From positions 124,001 to 188,000 of the forward strand of contig NZ_FLOC01000001.1 of NCBI RefSeq assembly GCF_900089755.1: a stretch of 64,000 nucleotides of DNA, in the 5' to 3' direction. The translations under genes and the position numbers were made by a program. Shown one piece after another: positions 45,784 through 54,371 of the stretch. The notes under the pieces were generated by a model. The model ran no database searches. It saw only the letters and a program-made list of their open reading frames with translations, and was not told the DNA's origin. This DNA is from Marinomonas aquimarina (GTDB lineage Bacteria; Pseudomonadota; Gammaproteobacteria; Pseudomonadales; Marinomonadaceae). Position 1 is the stretch's first letter. Every line of letters starts with the position of its first letter.

Positions 45784-46953
45784 TTAAGCGTCACCGCCAA
45801 ATAAATCACGGGTGAACACCTTCTCCAGTACATCGCTAAGATCCTCGGTGACGCGGTTGGCGATGATCACGTCGGCTTGGCGTTTAAAACGGGCCAAATC
45901 TGTTTCCACACGAGAGTTAAAGAAGCTTTCCTGCTGCATCACCGGCTCATACACCACCACTTCAATGCCCTTCGCCTTGATGCGCTTCATTACCCCTTGG
46001 ATGGCCGAGGCGCGGAAATTATCCGAGCCTGCTTTCATCACCAAACGATAAATCCCCACCACTTTCGGTGCGCGTTTAATCACTTCATCAGCAATAAAAT
46101 CCTTGCGTGTGACATTGGCATCAACAATGGCACGAATCAGATTGTTCGGCACCTGATCGTAGTTGGCGAGCAATTGCTTAGTATCTTTTGGTAGACAGTA
46201 GCCACCATAACCAAACGACGGATTGTTGTAATGACTGCCGATACGCGGATCCAAACACACCCCATCAATAATCTGGCGCGTATCCAAACCATGCGTTGAA
46301 GCATAAGAGTCCAACTCATTAAAGTACGCCACTCGCATGGCAAGGTAAGTATTGGCGAATAGCTTAATCGCTTCGGCTTCGGTCGATCCCGTTAACAGAA
46401 TATCGATGTCTTGCTTGTGCGCACCTTGGGCTAACAGGTTAGCAAATGCCTGGGCACGCTCTGATTGCTCCCCAACAATGATGCGCGAGGGGTGCAAGTT
46501 ATCGTACAGCGCCTTGCCTTCGCGTAAAAACTCTGGTGAAAAGATCAGGTTTTCTGTGCCATAGCGCTCGGACGCCTGTTTGGTAAAGCCCACCGGAATG
46601 GTCGACTTGATCACCATGGTGGCCCGTGGATTGAAGGCCAGCACATCTTGGATCACTGACTCAACATGACGCGTGTTGAAATAGTTAGTGTCTGGATCAT
46701 AGTCTGTCGGCGTCGCGATAATGATGAACTCTGCGCCTTCATAAGCTTCGTTTGGGTCTAAGGTGGCACGAAAATTCAACTGTTCGCTGAGCAAATATTG
46801 CTCAACCTCATTATCCTGAATCGGGGACTTGCCCTGATTCAACATGGCCACTTTTTCAGGGACCACATCTAGGGCGACCACCTCATTATGCTTTGCTAAC
46901 AATAAAGCATTGGAAATACCAACATAACCTGTACCAACCACCGCGATCTTCAT
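45784..46953 (-). CDS. ugd: UDP-glucose 6-dehydrogenase
   Basis: Ugd oxidises UDP-glucose to UDP-glucuronate with two NAD. The 389-residue protein starts [20 protein letters not shown] (Rossmann). It has STIPVGFT near 115-122, [20 protein letters not shown] near 138-157 and the catalytic Cys in [14 protein letters not shown] near 250-263. The short form and sequence resemble the E. coli Ugd class. UDP-glucuronate feeds capsule, acidic core sugars or aminoarabinose. It is 190 bases upstream of the GT9 gene in the same direction. Confidence 0.94.
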   Translation of the reverse strand: MKIAVVGTGYVGISNALLLAKHNEVVALDVVPEKVAMLNQGKSPIQDNEVEQYLLSEQLNFRATLDPNEAYEGAEFIIIATPTDYDPDTNYFNTRHVESVIQDVLAFNPRATMVIKSTIPVGFTKQASERYGTENLIFSPEFLREGKALYDNLHPSRIIVGEQSERAQAFANLLAQGAHKQDIDILLTGSTEAEAIKLFANTYLAMRVAYFNELDSYASTHGLDTRQIIDGVCLDPRIGSHYNNPSFGYGGYCLPKDTKQLLANYDQVPNNLIRAIVDANVTRKDFIADEVIKRAPKVVGIYRLVMKAGSDNFRASAIQGVMKRIKAKGIEVVVYEPVMQQESFFNSRVETDLARFKRQADVIIANRVTEDLSDVLEKVFTRDLFGGDA

Positions 46954-47021
46954 GAGTCAAACCTATCTTGCGTCACATTTTTTCTTATTCTGCGACACAA
47001 AGATAACAACTCTATGACGGT

Positions 47022-47867
47022 CTAAACGTTTGCCTCATCTAATTTACGCAGCATGCGTTTGGCCCACTGACTCCAAGAGCCCACGTACACATGTTTGGCT
47101 TCTAGGCCGGCATAATTCATCGCTAATACGTTATGACAAGCGGTCACCCCCGAGCCACAGTAATAGACAATTGGCTTTTCAAGATCCTGTAGCAAGCCAC
47201 TCCACTCATCCAGCAGCAACGCGGGCGCTTTCATCATGCCTTGCTCGTTTAGGTTGTGCATAAAAGGACGGTTCATAGCGCCTGGAATGTGCCCCGCCAC
47301 CGGATCCATGGTTTCGTTTTCCCCTTGAAAGCGATCCGCTGCGCGGGCATCTAACAGTTGGAAACGCTCTGCTTCAAAATTTGCCACCACGTCATCTTCA
47401 GAGACCAACCATGGGTAACTGATATTCAAGCGCTGTGTGCTCGGCGTAGGAGTATTTTCCCCCGCCTCAATCAGGTATCCAGCCCGTTGCCACGCAGGGA
47501 AACCGCCGTCTAACACATACACTTCAATGCCTTGCTGCACCAACATCCACCAAGCACGGGCCGCCATGGCGCCGCCCATATCATCGTACACCACCACTTG
47601 GCTGTTGTTATCAATGCCAAGAGCCATCAAGGTGTCCGCCAACTGCTCAGGCTCTGGCAATGGATGGCGTCCCGTCTGCTCTGTTTCATGGCCCGCTAAC
47701 TGATGGTGTAAATCCACAAACACAGCCCCAGGGATGTGGCCTAACTCATATACCTGACGACCTTTTTCTAAATCCGTCAGGTAGAAGCGACTGTCCAGAA
47801 TGAGCAAATCTTTTTGCTCCAGCATCTCATGCAGCTGTGCAACAGAAATCAGTGTCGGCAAAGCCAT
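47022..47867 (-). CDS. sseA: 3-mercaptopyruvate sulfurtransferase SseA
   Basis: The 281-residue protein has two rhodanese domains (about 5-140 and 160-278). The active-site loop in the second is CGSGVT near 237-242, the motif of mercaptopyruvate sulfurtransferases rather than thiosulfate enzymes (CRKGVT). QLAGHETEQTGRHPLPEPEQ fits the interdomain region of SseA. It transfers sulfur from 3-mercaptopyruvate to thiophilic acceptors. AAGGAG precedes the ATG. It is divergent from tlyA. Confidence 0.9.
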   Translation of the reverse strand: MALPTLISVAQLHEMLEQKDLLILDSRFYLTDLEKGRQVYELGHIPGAVFVDLHHQLAGHETEQTGRHPLPEPEQLADTLMALGIDNNSQVVVYDDMGGAMAARAWWMLVQQGIEVYVLDGGFPAWQRAGYLIEAGENTPTPSTQRLNISYPWLVSEDDVVANFEAERFQLLDARAADRFQGENETMDPVAGHIPGAMNRPFMHNLNEQGMMKAPALLLDEWSGLLQDLEKPIVYYCGSGVTACHNVLAMNYAGLEAKHVYVGSWSQWAKRMLRKLDEANV

Positions 47868-47974
47868 GAAGGGTCTCCTTAATCAAGCGGGTATGGTCAA
47901 CAATTGATAATAGCCTACTGCGAATCGCTGGCTTTTGCTATGATGCCCGCGCATTGACTTAAGAAAGCCCAATT

Positions 47975-48733
47975 ATGAAACGTATCGATCAACTTCTTAC
48001 CGAACAACAACTGTGTAAATCTCGTTCCCAGGCGCAAACCTTTATTAGCCAAGGCAAGGTTTCAATTCACGACAAAGGCCAATGGCAAGTCGTGGCCAAG
48101 CCTAGCCTAAAAGTCGCCGAGGATATTGAGATCAAATTAGAGTTGGACGAAGACGATCGCTATGTATCACGCGGGGCATTAAAGCTGGCTGGCGCATTGG
48201 CTTCGTCCGGATTAAGCCTACAAGGCTTTACCGTATTGGATGTCGGTCAATCGACTGGCGGTTTTACTGACTGTGCTTTGCAACATGGCGCCAGTAAGGT
48301 CGTCGGTGTCGAAGTCGGTCATGACCAGCTGGATGTTCGACTACGCGAACGGGATGATGTGATCTGCTTGGAAGGTTTGAATGCCCGTCATTTAAGCGCA
48401 GAGGATCTTGGTGAGCATTTACCGGAGAGGGGCTTTGATGCCGCAGTGATGGATGTGTCGTTTATTTCGCAAACCAAAATCTTACCGCAGCTGCCAAGTT
48501 TGATACGCTCACAAGGCTATTTGATCACCCTCGTCAAACCTCAGTTTGAGTTAGGCAAAGAGGCGATTGGCAAAGGTGGCATTGTGCGGGATCAGCTGAA
48601 AGTGAAACAGCTCGAGTTCGATATGAAGCAGCTGATCGAGCAGCTTGGCTTTAGTGTCATCAGCTATGAGAAAAGTGCTATCAAAGGCGGCGATGGTAAC
48701 CAAGAATTCGTACTCTTTGCCCAGCGCCACTGA
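47975..48733 (+). CDS. tlyA: TlyA family rRNA 2'-O-methyltransferase
   Basis: The 252-residue protein has an N-terminal S4 RNA-binding domain (about 3-62; RIDQLLTEQQLCKSRSQAQ and ISQGKVS). The FtsJ-like SAM domain follows, with VLDVGQSTGGFTDCALQHGA near 88-107 and DVSFISQTKILPQL near 157-170. TlyA enzymes 2'-O-methylate C1409 of 16S and C1920 of 23S rRNA in mycobacteria; shorter forms like this may modify one site. It converges on the MATE gene with no gap. Confidence 0.88.
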   Translation: MKRIDQLLTEQQLCKSRSQAQTFISQGKVSIHDKGQWQVVAKPSLKVAEDIEIKLELDEDDRYVSRGALKLAGALASSGLSLQGFTVLDVGQSTGGFTDCALQHGASKVVGVEVGHDQLDVRLRERDDVICLEGLNARHLSAEDLGEHLPERGFDAAVMDVSFISQTKILPQLPSLIRSQGYLITLVKPQFELGKEAIGKGGIVRDQLKVKQLEFDMKQLIEQLGFSVISYEKSAIKGGDGNQEFVLFAQRH

Positions 48734-50116
48734 TTAACGATTGGGGCATGCTTGCTGTGATAAAGAAGAGTCGCTCACCGCTTGCTCTTCTTTCACTTCT
48801 AATTCCTTTAGATAACGGCGAGCCATGACAAAGCCAATACAGCCGAAAATCACCGAGCCAACCGCCTGCCCAAAAATAATCCCGTCCGCTCCCATCAGCC
48901 AACCAAACAATACGATCAATGGCCAGGTGCCAATGGTCGCTCGTCCAAAGTTCAACAAGGTACTGTTGAGCGGCTTACCAAGATTGTTAAACACTGCGAT
49001 GGCAATAAATAATAAGCTTTGAAAGAAGAAGCTAAAGGAGCCATAGGTGGCGAAAAAATGAATCAAGCTGGCCGTTTCTTCCGTGGCGTGAAAGATCGCG
49101 ACCAAAAAATCCTGTGCCAGATACAAGGCAGAACACAACAGCACACTGTAGATCAGAGCATAGACCACGGCACTGGTCATGGCATTGTGCATGCGCTGAA
49201 ACTGACGCGCACCATAGTTTTGCGCTAAGACAGGCCCCACTGCACCGGACAAGGCAAACAGACCACCAAACACCACCGGAATCACACGACCGACAATGGC
49301 CACTCCCGCTACGGCATGATCACCAAATTCCGCTGCGTAAGCCATCACGATGGCATTCGCCAACGGAGATGACATATTGGTCAGCATGGCTGGCACCGCG
49401 ATCAATGCGATCGGCTTCAAGTCTTTGAAGCATTCCGCACCATCAAACGCCCCCAGCATACGGTGCATTTTCACCACCCCATAATAGCTCACCGCCACCA
49501 TGGAAAAGCGCGCCAATAACGAGGCAATGGCCGCACCGTGAATGCCTAAGCCAAACACAAAGATTAAAATGGGGTCCAGTACCGCATTCACCACACTGCA
49601 CACCAGCGTGGCGTACATGGCGCGGCGCGCATCCCCTAAGGCACGCATAATGCCTGAGGCGATCATACCGATCATCACGGCTGGCATCCCCAATAGCAGA
49701 ATCTGTAGATACCCAGTGGCGAGGTCTAAGGTGCGAAAGTTAGCGCCTAAAAAGAATAATACTTCAGGAATACGTGGCCATAAGAACCACACCACGGCAC
49801 TGGAAAATAACACTCCGATGGCTAACACATTGGTCGCACGCCGCTTAGCGAGTTCAAAGTTACCTTCGCCAATCGCTCGCGCCACTAACGCGGTCGCCGC
49901 AATCGATACCGCGATGCTGATGGAAACCGTGAAAAACATCACTGTGCTGGCAAAGCCGACCGCCGCGACAATTTCACGTTCGCCAAGCATTGAGAGAAAC
50001 AGCATATCGACCAAGTCCACCAGAAACATCGCCATCAATCCTAGTGCGCCGGTAAACGACATAATGGAGACGTGTTTAAAGGTTGAACCTTGAGTCAATG
50101 TTGCCTGCTTCGGCAT
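48734..50116 (-). CDS. MATE family efflux transporter
   Basis: From the ATG at 50116 (GAGGG six bases ahead) the protein has 460 residues and twelve predicted membrane segments in two repeats, with the MATE entries FLVDLVDMLFLSMLGE near 32-47 and RAIGEGNFELAKRRA near 83-97. MATE proteins export cationic drugs or metabolites using Na+ or H+. It is not close enough to NorM or DinF for me to name it. A TTG ten codons upstream is unlikely as start. Confidence 0.87.
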   Translation of the reverse strand: MPKQATLTQGSTFKHVSIMSFTGALGLMAMFLVDLVDMLFLSMLGEREIVAAVGFASTVMFFTVSISIAVSIAATALVARAIGEGNFELAKRRATNVLAIGVLFSSAVVWFLWPRIPEVLFFLGANFRTLDLATGYLQILLLGMPAVMIGMIASGIMRALGDARRAMYATLVCSVVNAVLDPILIFVFGLGIHGAAIASLLARFSMVAVSYYGVVKMHRMLGAFDGAECFKDLKPIALIAVPAMLTNMSSPLANAIVMAYAAEFGDHAVAGVAIVGRVIPVVFGGLFALSGAVGPVLAQNYGARQFQRMHNAMTSAVVYALIYSVLLCSALYLAQDFLVAIFHATEETASLIHFFATYGSFSFFFQSLLFIAIAVFNNLGKPLNSTLLNFGRATIGTWPLIVLFGWLMGADGIIFGQAVGSVIFGCIGFVMARRYLKELEVKEEQAVSDSSLSQQACPNR

Positions 50117-50157
50117 GCCTACCCTCGAAGAAAGAACGAAGCGCAATGCGCTGATAG

Positions 50158-50187
50158 AAAAAAGCCGAACCTTGTCAGGTTCGGCTT
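50158..50187 (-). terminator. Terminator of lon
   Basis: On the minus strand AAGCCGAACCT and AGGTTCGGCTT pair over 11 bp around GACA, followed by a run of T. It lies about 50 bases after the lon stop and just upstream of the MATE gene. Confidence 0.92.
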
Positions 50188-50238
50188 AGCTATTATCTCA
50201 CCTTTTCGCAGGTGATAGAACGCAGCAATGTGGAGTTT

Positions 50239-52671
50239 TTAGTGAATGCCACGGTCAGATTTCGCAAACACAATTTTTTCTACGTCAGCAAAACGTTCAG
50301 CAAAATGCACCGTCATATCGGCTTTGACAGAGTCTGGTAATTCCTCAAAGTCACGGCGGTTGGCTTCAGGCAGGATCACTTCGTTGATCTTACTGCGCTT
50401 TGCCGCAATGATCTTCTCGCGAATACCGCCCACTGGAAGCACCTGGCCAGTCAGCGTTAACTCCCCCGTCATCGCCAAGGGGCGCTGTACCGGCTCTCCT
50501 TTGGCCAGCGACATTAATGCCGTCGCCATGGTGATGCCCGCACTAGGGCCGTCTTTTGGTGTGGCCCCCTCCGGCACATGTAAGTGAATCATGCATTTAT
50601 CAAAGAACTCAGCATTCTTCTGGTAGCTCTTGGTGTGTGACAACACGTAGGAGTAAGCAATCTCAGCCGACTCTTTCATCACATCCCCAAGTTTACCGGT
50701 CAGCTTCAATCCACGACTCAACTCGTGCACCTTGTTGGCTTCGACGGGCAAGGTTGCACCACCCATGGAAGTCCAGGCAAGGCCTGTGACGACACCCACA
50801 CCGCGCAGCGTCTTCTCGTTACGGAAGTAAGGCATGCCAAGGAAGGTCTCAACGTCTTTGACGCCGACATTGATACTCTCCTTATCACCCGTCATCAATT
50901 GAACCACGCACTTACGGAGAATTTTCTGCAACAGTTTATCAAGACCACGGACCCCCGCTTCACGGGCGTAAGATTCGATAATGTATTTGAGCGCTGCATC
51001 GGTAATGTTCAGCTGCTTCTTCAGTAGCTTATTTTTCTTCAGCAGTTTCGGCCACAAATGCTGCTTCGCAATCGCCAATTTCTCTTCGCCGATGTAGCCC
51101 GATAGGCGAATCACATCCATACGGTCCAACAAAGGTGCCGGAATGGTATCCAATTGGTTCGCGGTGCAGACAAACAAGGCCTTGGATAAATCCACGCGCA
51201 TATCGAGATAGTGGTCCAAGAACTCCACATTTTGCTCAGGGTCCAGCGCCTCCAGCAAGGCAGAGGCAGGATCGCCATGGAAGGAGGAGCCAATCTTGTC
51301 GATCTCATCGAGCATGATTACAGGGTTTTCCACTTCCACATCTTTCAACGCTTGCACAAACTTACCCGGCAAAGCACCGATATAGGTTCGACGATGGCCC
51401 TTGATCTCGGACTCATCACGCATACCACCCAAACTAAAGCGGTAAAATTGACGATCTAAGGCTTCGGCTATGGACTTACCGATGGAGGTTTTACCCACCC
51501 CTGGTGGTCCCACCAACAACATAATGGAGCCGCCCATTTCTTGACGGTGCGCGCCCAATGCGAGGAACTCAACAATGCGATCTTTGACATCGCCAAGGCC
51601 TGCGTGATGCTGTTCTAACACTTCACGGGCTTTATTGATGTCTAGGTTATCTTTGGAATGCACGCCCCAAGGAATAGCAGTTGCCCAATCCAGATAATTG
51701 CGCGTAACGCCGTATTCAGGCGAGCCCGACTCTAGGATGCTCAGCTTATGCAGTTCTTCTTCGATTTTTTTCAGCGCCGCTTCTGGCACGGTTTTATTCG
51801 CCAGACGCTCCTCAAACATCTCCACATCAGAGGTGCGATCATCCTTAGAAATACCCAGCTCTTTTTGGATCACCTTCAGCTGCTCACGTAAAAAGAACTC
51901 ACGCTGATGCTTGCTGATCTTCTCGTTCACTTCTTCGCTGATTTCATTTTGCAGGCGCGCAATTTCAAGCTCTTTACGCAGTAGCGTCAAAGATGAATGC
52001 AAGCGTGGCAGGATCGGCAGGGTCGCCAATACATCGTATAGCTCGTGGGGCTCTGCGGAGGTGATTGAGGCAGCAAAGTCTGCCAACAAGCCAGGTTCGT
52101 TAAACGAAAAACGTCCTAGATATTGGCGTAGATCTTCGCTAAAGAGCGGATTTAAACGGATCAGTTCTTTGATCGCATCAAGGATCGCAATCGAGTAGGC
52201 CTTGGACTCATCGTCTCGCAGCGTTGAGTCACTAATATAGCGCACACGAGCGCGGTAAGGCGCTTCCGTACTGAGCCACTCCACCACCTCAATACGCTTT
52301 AACCCCTGGGCTAGAAAGGTAATTTTGTCATCGGTTTTCTCGGCACGATGGGTTTTCGCGACACAACCAATTTGTGAGAACGTCTCTACTTTCGGGGCCC
52401 CAGGGCCCAGACGTTCAGCATAAATCAAACCGACTACGGCTTGGGGTTGATCAGCGATGTATTCTAAGGTGTCTTCCCAAGGCTCCGCGTCCACCATGAC
52501 CGGCTGTACTTGTGCTGGAAAGAACGGGCGGCTCGACACCGGCAGGATGTAAAGGGTGTCGGGTAAAACATCATCAGGTAAAGCGAGTGCACGCGGGTCA
52601 CTAATGGACACTTCATCGGTATCAACAACATTATCTTCAGATGGATCTAAATACTTTTCGTCGTCACTCAT
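50239..52671 (-). CDS. lon: ATP-dependent protease Lon
   Basis: Lon degrades misfolded and regulatory proteins in the cytoplasm. The 810-residue protein has the LON N-terminal domain (about 40-240), a coiled coil, an AAA+ domain with Walker A GPPGVGKTS near 390-398 and Walker B VIMLDEIDKIG, and a protease domain. The catalytic Ser is in DGPSAGITMATAL and the Lys in GGIREKIIAAKRS. The acidic start MSDDEKYLDPSEDN is slightly longer than in E. coli. I see no sigma-32 promoter in the 148-base upstream gap. Confidence 0.96.
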   Translation of the reverse strand: MSDDEKYLDPSEDNVVDTDEVSISDPRALALPDDVLPDTLYILPVSSRPFFPAQVQPVMVDAEPWEDTLEYIADQPQAVVGLIYAERLGPGAPKVETFSQIGCVAKTHRAEKTDDKITFLAQGLKRIEVVEWLSTEAPYRARVRYISDSTLRDDESKAYSIAILDAIKELIRLNPLFSEDLRQYLGRFSFNEPGLLADFAASITSAEPHELYDVLATLPILPRLHSSLTLLRKELEIARLQNEISEEVNEKISKHQREFFLREQLKVIQKELGISKDDRTSDVEMFEERLANKTVPEAALKKIEEELHKLSILESGSPEYGVTRNYLDWATAIPWGVHSKDNLDINKAREVLEQHHAGLGDVKDRIVEFLALGAHRQEMGGSIMLLVGPPGVGKTSIGKSIAEALDRQFYRFSLGGMRDESEIKGHRRTYIGALPGKFVQALKDVEVENPVIMLDEIDKIGSSFHGDPASALLEALDPEQNVEFLDHYLDMRVDLSKALFVCTANQLDTIPAPLLDRMDVIRLSGYIGEEKLAIAKQHLWPKLLKKNKLLKKQLNITDAALKYIIESYAREAGVRGLDKLLQKILRKCVVQLMTGDKESINVGVKDVETFLGMPYFRNEKTLRGVGVVTGLAWTSMGGATLPVEANKVHELSRGLKLTGKLGDVMKESAEIAYSYVLSHTKSYQKNAEFFDKCMIHLHVPEGATPKDGPSAGITMATALMSLAKGEPVQRPLAMTGELTLTGQVLPVGGIREKIIAAKRSKINEVILPEANRRDFEELPDSVKADMTVHFAERFADVEKIVFAKSDRGIH

Positions 52672-52761
52672 AAGTCTCTATCTCTCTTGGAGCCGCTCAA
52701 AAAACGGTTAAGGAACAATAAAAACTTATGTAGTGGCGTTTAGCAAAATTACAATCCACAA

Positions 52762-52803
52762 AATGTGATGCACGTCTCTGTCCTTGATCTTTGCATCACT
52801 TTT
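52762..52803. repeat. Inverted repeat between lysE-type gene and lon
   Basis: GTGATGCA (52765-52772) and TGCATCAC (52792-52799) pair perfectly around 19 bases. They are flanked by A-rich and T-rich runs. It could be a long-loop terminator for the tetR-lysE transcript or a regulator site ahead of lon. Confidence 0.45.
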
Positions 52804-52819
52804 GCGAGCGACTTAGGGC

Positions 52820-53440
52820 TTAACCGCGCAGGGCAAGAAACGCTCCAGCACCGGCCATCAAACCACCAGCGCCGCGATTCATACGCTTCACCGCGCGGGC
52901 TGATGTCATTAAACGACGCGCTTGTGAAGCACTGTAGGAGATCAAGGTAAGACCTAGCATTAATGCCACAAAGGCTAGGCCTGCAGCCAATACAATGTCA
53001 TTCCCTTGTAAGGCGGTCACGTCCATAAAAGTTGGTAAAAAGGCGATATAGAACAACACCACTTTGGGATTAGAAGAAGAAATTAAAAAGCCCTGCAGCG
53101 CAGCGCCCCACCCCTGTTTACGGCTATTTTCCGCCGTTTCATCTGTATCCAAAGAGATTGGTGCGCACCACATTTTCCAACCTAGGTAGAGCAAATAGGC
53201 CGCGCCAATGTAGCGAATCGCGATAAAAACAACTTCCCATTGCTGGGCAATGGCCGCCAAGCCAAAACAGGCCATGACTAAATAGACGATGTCACCACAG
53301 GCCATGCCCGCCGACAACGGCAGGGTTTTCATCACCCCATGGGAAATACTCTTGGCTAGGATGGCAAACACCCCAGGCCCTGGGGTAATGCCAAAAATAA
53401 AGATGGCAATAAAGAAGGTAACTGCACTTTCTAAGGTCAT
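52820..53440 (-). CDS. LysE family amino-acid exporter
   Basis: From the ATG at 53440 (GAGGAGG close upstream, inside the end of the tetR gene) the protein has 206 residues and six membrane segments. FIFGITPGPGVFAILAKSISHG near the N-terminus is the LysE/RhtB signature. It exports amino acids such as lysine, homoserine or threonine; the substrate cannot be read. The gene begins one base after the tetR stop, so expression is coupled to that regulator. Confidence 0.88.
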   Translation of the reverse strand: MTLESAVTFFIAIFIFGITPGPGVFAILAKSISHGVMKTLPLSAGMACGDIVYLVMACFGLAAIAQQWEVVFIAIRYIGAAYLLYLGWKMWCAPISLDTDETAENSRKQGWGAALQGFLISSSNPKVVLFYIAFLPTFMDVTALQGNDIVLAAGLAFVALMLGLTLISYSASQARRLMTSARAVKRMNRGAGGLMAGAGAFLALRG

Positions 53441-53441
53441 A

Positions 53442-54089
53442 TTATGCCTCCTCAACACCACAGCTTAATAACACCATACGGGTGACGAACTGTTTCGCTT
53501 CGTCAAAATCTGACTCGTCCAGCTCATCTTTCTGCAGCAAAATTTTCACCTGCGCATCGAAGTCGGCGTAGGTCTGGGTCATGGCCCAGATGGTAATAAA
53601 CAAATGCTCCACCGCCACCGGTTTCATCAAGCCTTGCGCGACCCATGTATCAATCGTCTGCTTCTCTTTTTGCAACTCATCGACAAAGTAACGGCGCAGG
53701 AACTCCAGCACAAAAGGCTCTTCACCAATCAACGCCATAGCAAAGACTTTTGACGCATTAGGGTTGAGACGGGACTGATCCAACTTTTCACTGATGTAGC
53801 GGGTTAAATTATGACGCGGGCCCGTCTCCACATTAAATTGACTGACCGAGTCCAGCCATAGCTGAAGGATGCTCTCAAGCACGGCTTCGAGTAAGTCTTT
53901 TTTCGAGCGGTAATAGTAATGAATGTTGGCTTTCGGCAAGCCTGCTTCATTTGCGATCATCTGGGTAGTGGTCTTAGCTAAGCCTTGTCGCGCAAAAACA
54001 CGTTCCGCTGTAGAAAGAATCAACGCCTGATTCTGCGCTCGGATATGACTTTTCAACTGATTTTTTGAGCGTTTAGGGGTTTCTGACAC
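53442..54089 (-). CDS. TetR/AcrR family regulator, RutR-like
   Basis: The 215-residue protein has a basic N-terminus and a TetR HTH at about 25-70 (RVFARQGLAKTTTQMIANEA, then KANIHYYYRSKKDLL). The C-terminal ligand domain resembles the YcdC/RutR group (IGEEPFVLEFLRRYFVDEL, WAMTQTYADFDAQV). RutR senses uracil or thymine; the ligand here may differ. It is cotranscribed with the LysE-type exporter and probably controls it. RutR-like palindromic bases lie about 260 bases upstream (54348-54363). Confidence 0.86.
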   Translation of the reverse strand: MSETPKRSKNQLKSHIRAQNQALILSTAERVFARQGLAKTTTQMIANEAGLPKANIHYYYRSKKDLLEAVLESILQLWLDSVSQFNVETGPRHNLTRYISEKLDQSRLNPNASKVFAMALIGEEPFVLEFLRRYFVDELQKEKQTIDTWVAQGLMKPVAVEHLFITIWAMTQTYADFDAQVKILLQKDELDESDFDEAKQFVTRMVLLSCGVEEA

Positions 54090-54129
54090 GATCGCCTCGA
54101 TAGCAAAGTAGAAAATTAAAGACGTACGA

Positions 54130-54135
54130 ATTATA
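54130..54135 (-). promoter_or_regulatory. Likely -10 box of tetR-lysE
   Basis: A perfect TATAAT on the minus strand lies 41 bases ahead of the tetR ATG. The -35 region is weak. It is downstream of the hairpin terminator at 54158-54182, so it would give tetR its own transcript. Confidence 0.4.
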
Positions 54136-54157
54136 AGGGGAAAACGCAGGCGTTACA

Positions 54158-54182
54158 TTAAAAATGGGGAGCAATGCTCCCC
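54158..54182 (-). terminator. Hairpin terminator upstream of tetR
   Basis: On the minus strand GGGGAG, loop CATTG, CTCCCC is followed by ATTTTTAA. It ends either the diguanylate cyclase mRNA (about 190 bases beyond its stop) or a short RNA started at 54305. Confidence 0.7.
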
Positions 54183-54306
54183 GTTCCCCTCACAACAGTT
54201 AGGTGCTAGGCGGACACCTAGAGTGCTGTTGTACCACGTTGGCTCAGTTTCATCACAACGAAACACCGCTGTGCTTAGGACGATGCCCTGTAGAAATCTG
54301 AATATT
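54183..54306 (-). ncRNA. Candidate small RNA or attenuator leader
   Basis: This stretch holds no convincing gene. On the minus strand a promoter-like pair, TTGTGC (54335-54340) and TATTCT (54312-54317) with 17 bases between, would start RNA near 54305. The RNA would hold a hairpin at 54247-54264 (GTTTC/GAAAC) and a two-part stem at 54192-54232 (ACAACAG/CTGTTGT outside, TAGGTG/CACCTA inside), and end at the terminator at 54158. It may equally be the 3' tail of the upstream cyclase mRNA. Confidence 0.3.
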
Positions 54307-54347
54307 CGGTCAGAATACACCCTATTATTTGGCAGCACAAGAGAAAA

Positions 54348-54363
54348 CTGACCGATCGATCAA
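54348..54363. promoter_or_regulatory. RutR/TetR-like operator
   Basis: CTGACCGATCGATCAA agrees with the RutR-type palindrome TTGACCA-NN-TGGTCAA at most positions. A second TGACCG half-site lies at 54307-54312 on the minus strand. Both flank the promoter-like pair at 54312-54340. The assignment to the neighbouring TetR protein is inference. Confidence 0.35.
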
Positions 54364-54371
54364 TATCTACA

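Noticed and set aside
43468..46020. Horizontal transfer of the GT4/GT9 genes
   Set aside because: Composition by eye does not differ from the flanking core genes and no mobile element or repeat borders the region.
49542..50093. Open frame of 183 codons on the plus strand opposite the MATE gene
   Set aside because: It mirrors the membrane-protein codons of the MATE gene, giving a Thr/Ser/Ile/Asn-rich product without motifs.
52672..52819. Heat-shock (sigma-32) promoter of lon
   Set aside because: No CTTGAAA-like -35 with CCCCAT-like -10 was found in the gap.
54153..54338. Open frame of 61 codons between the diguanylate cyclase and tetR
   Set aside because: It runs through two hairpins and into the terminator, and has no ribosome site or known motif. 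A structured RNA fits better.
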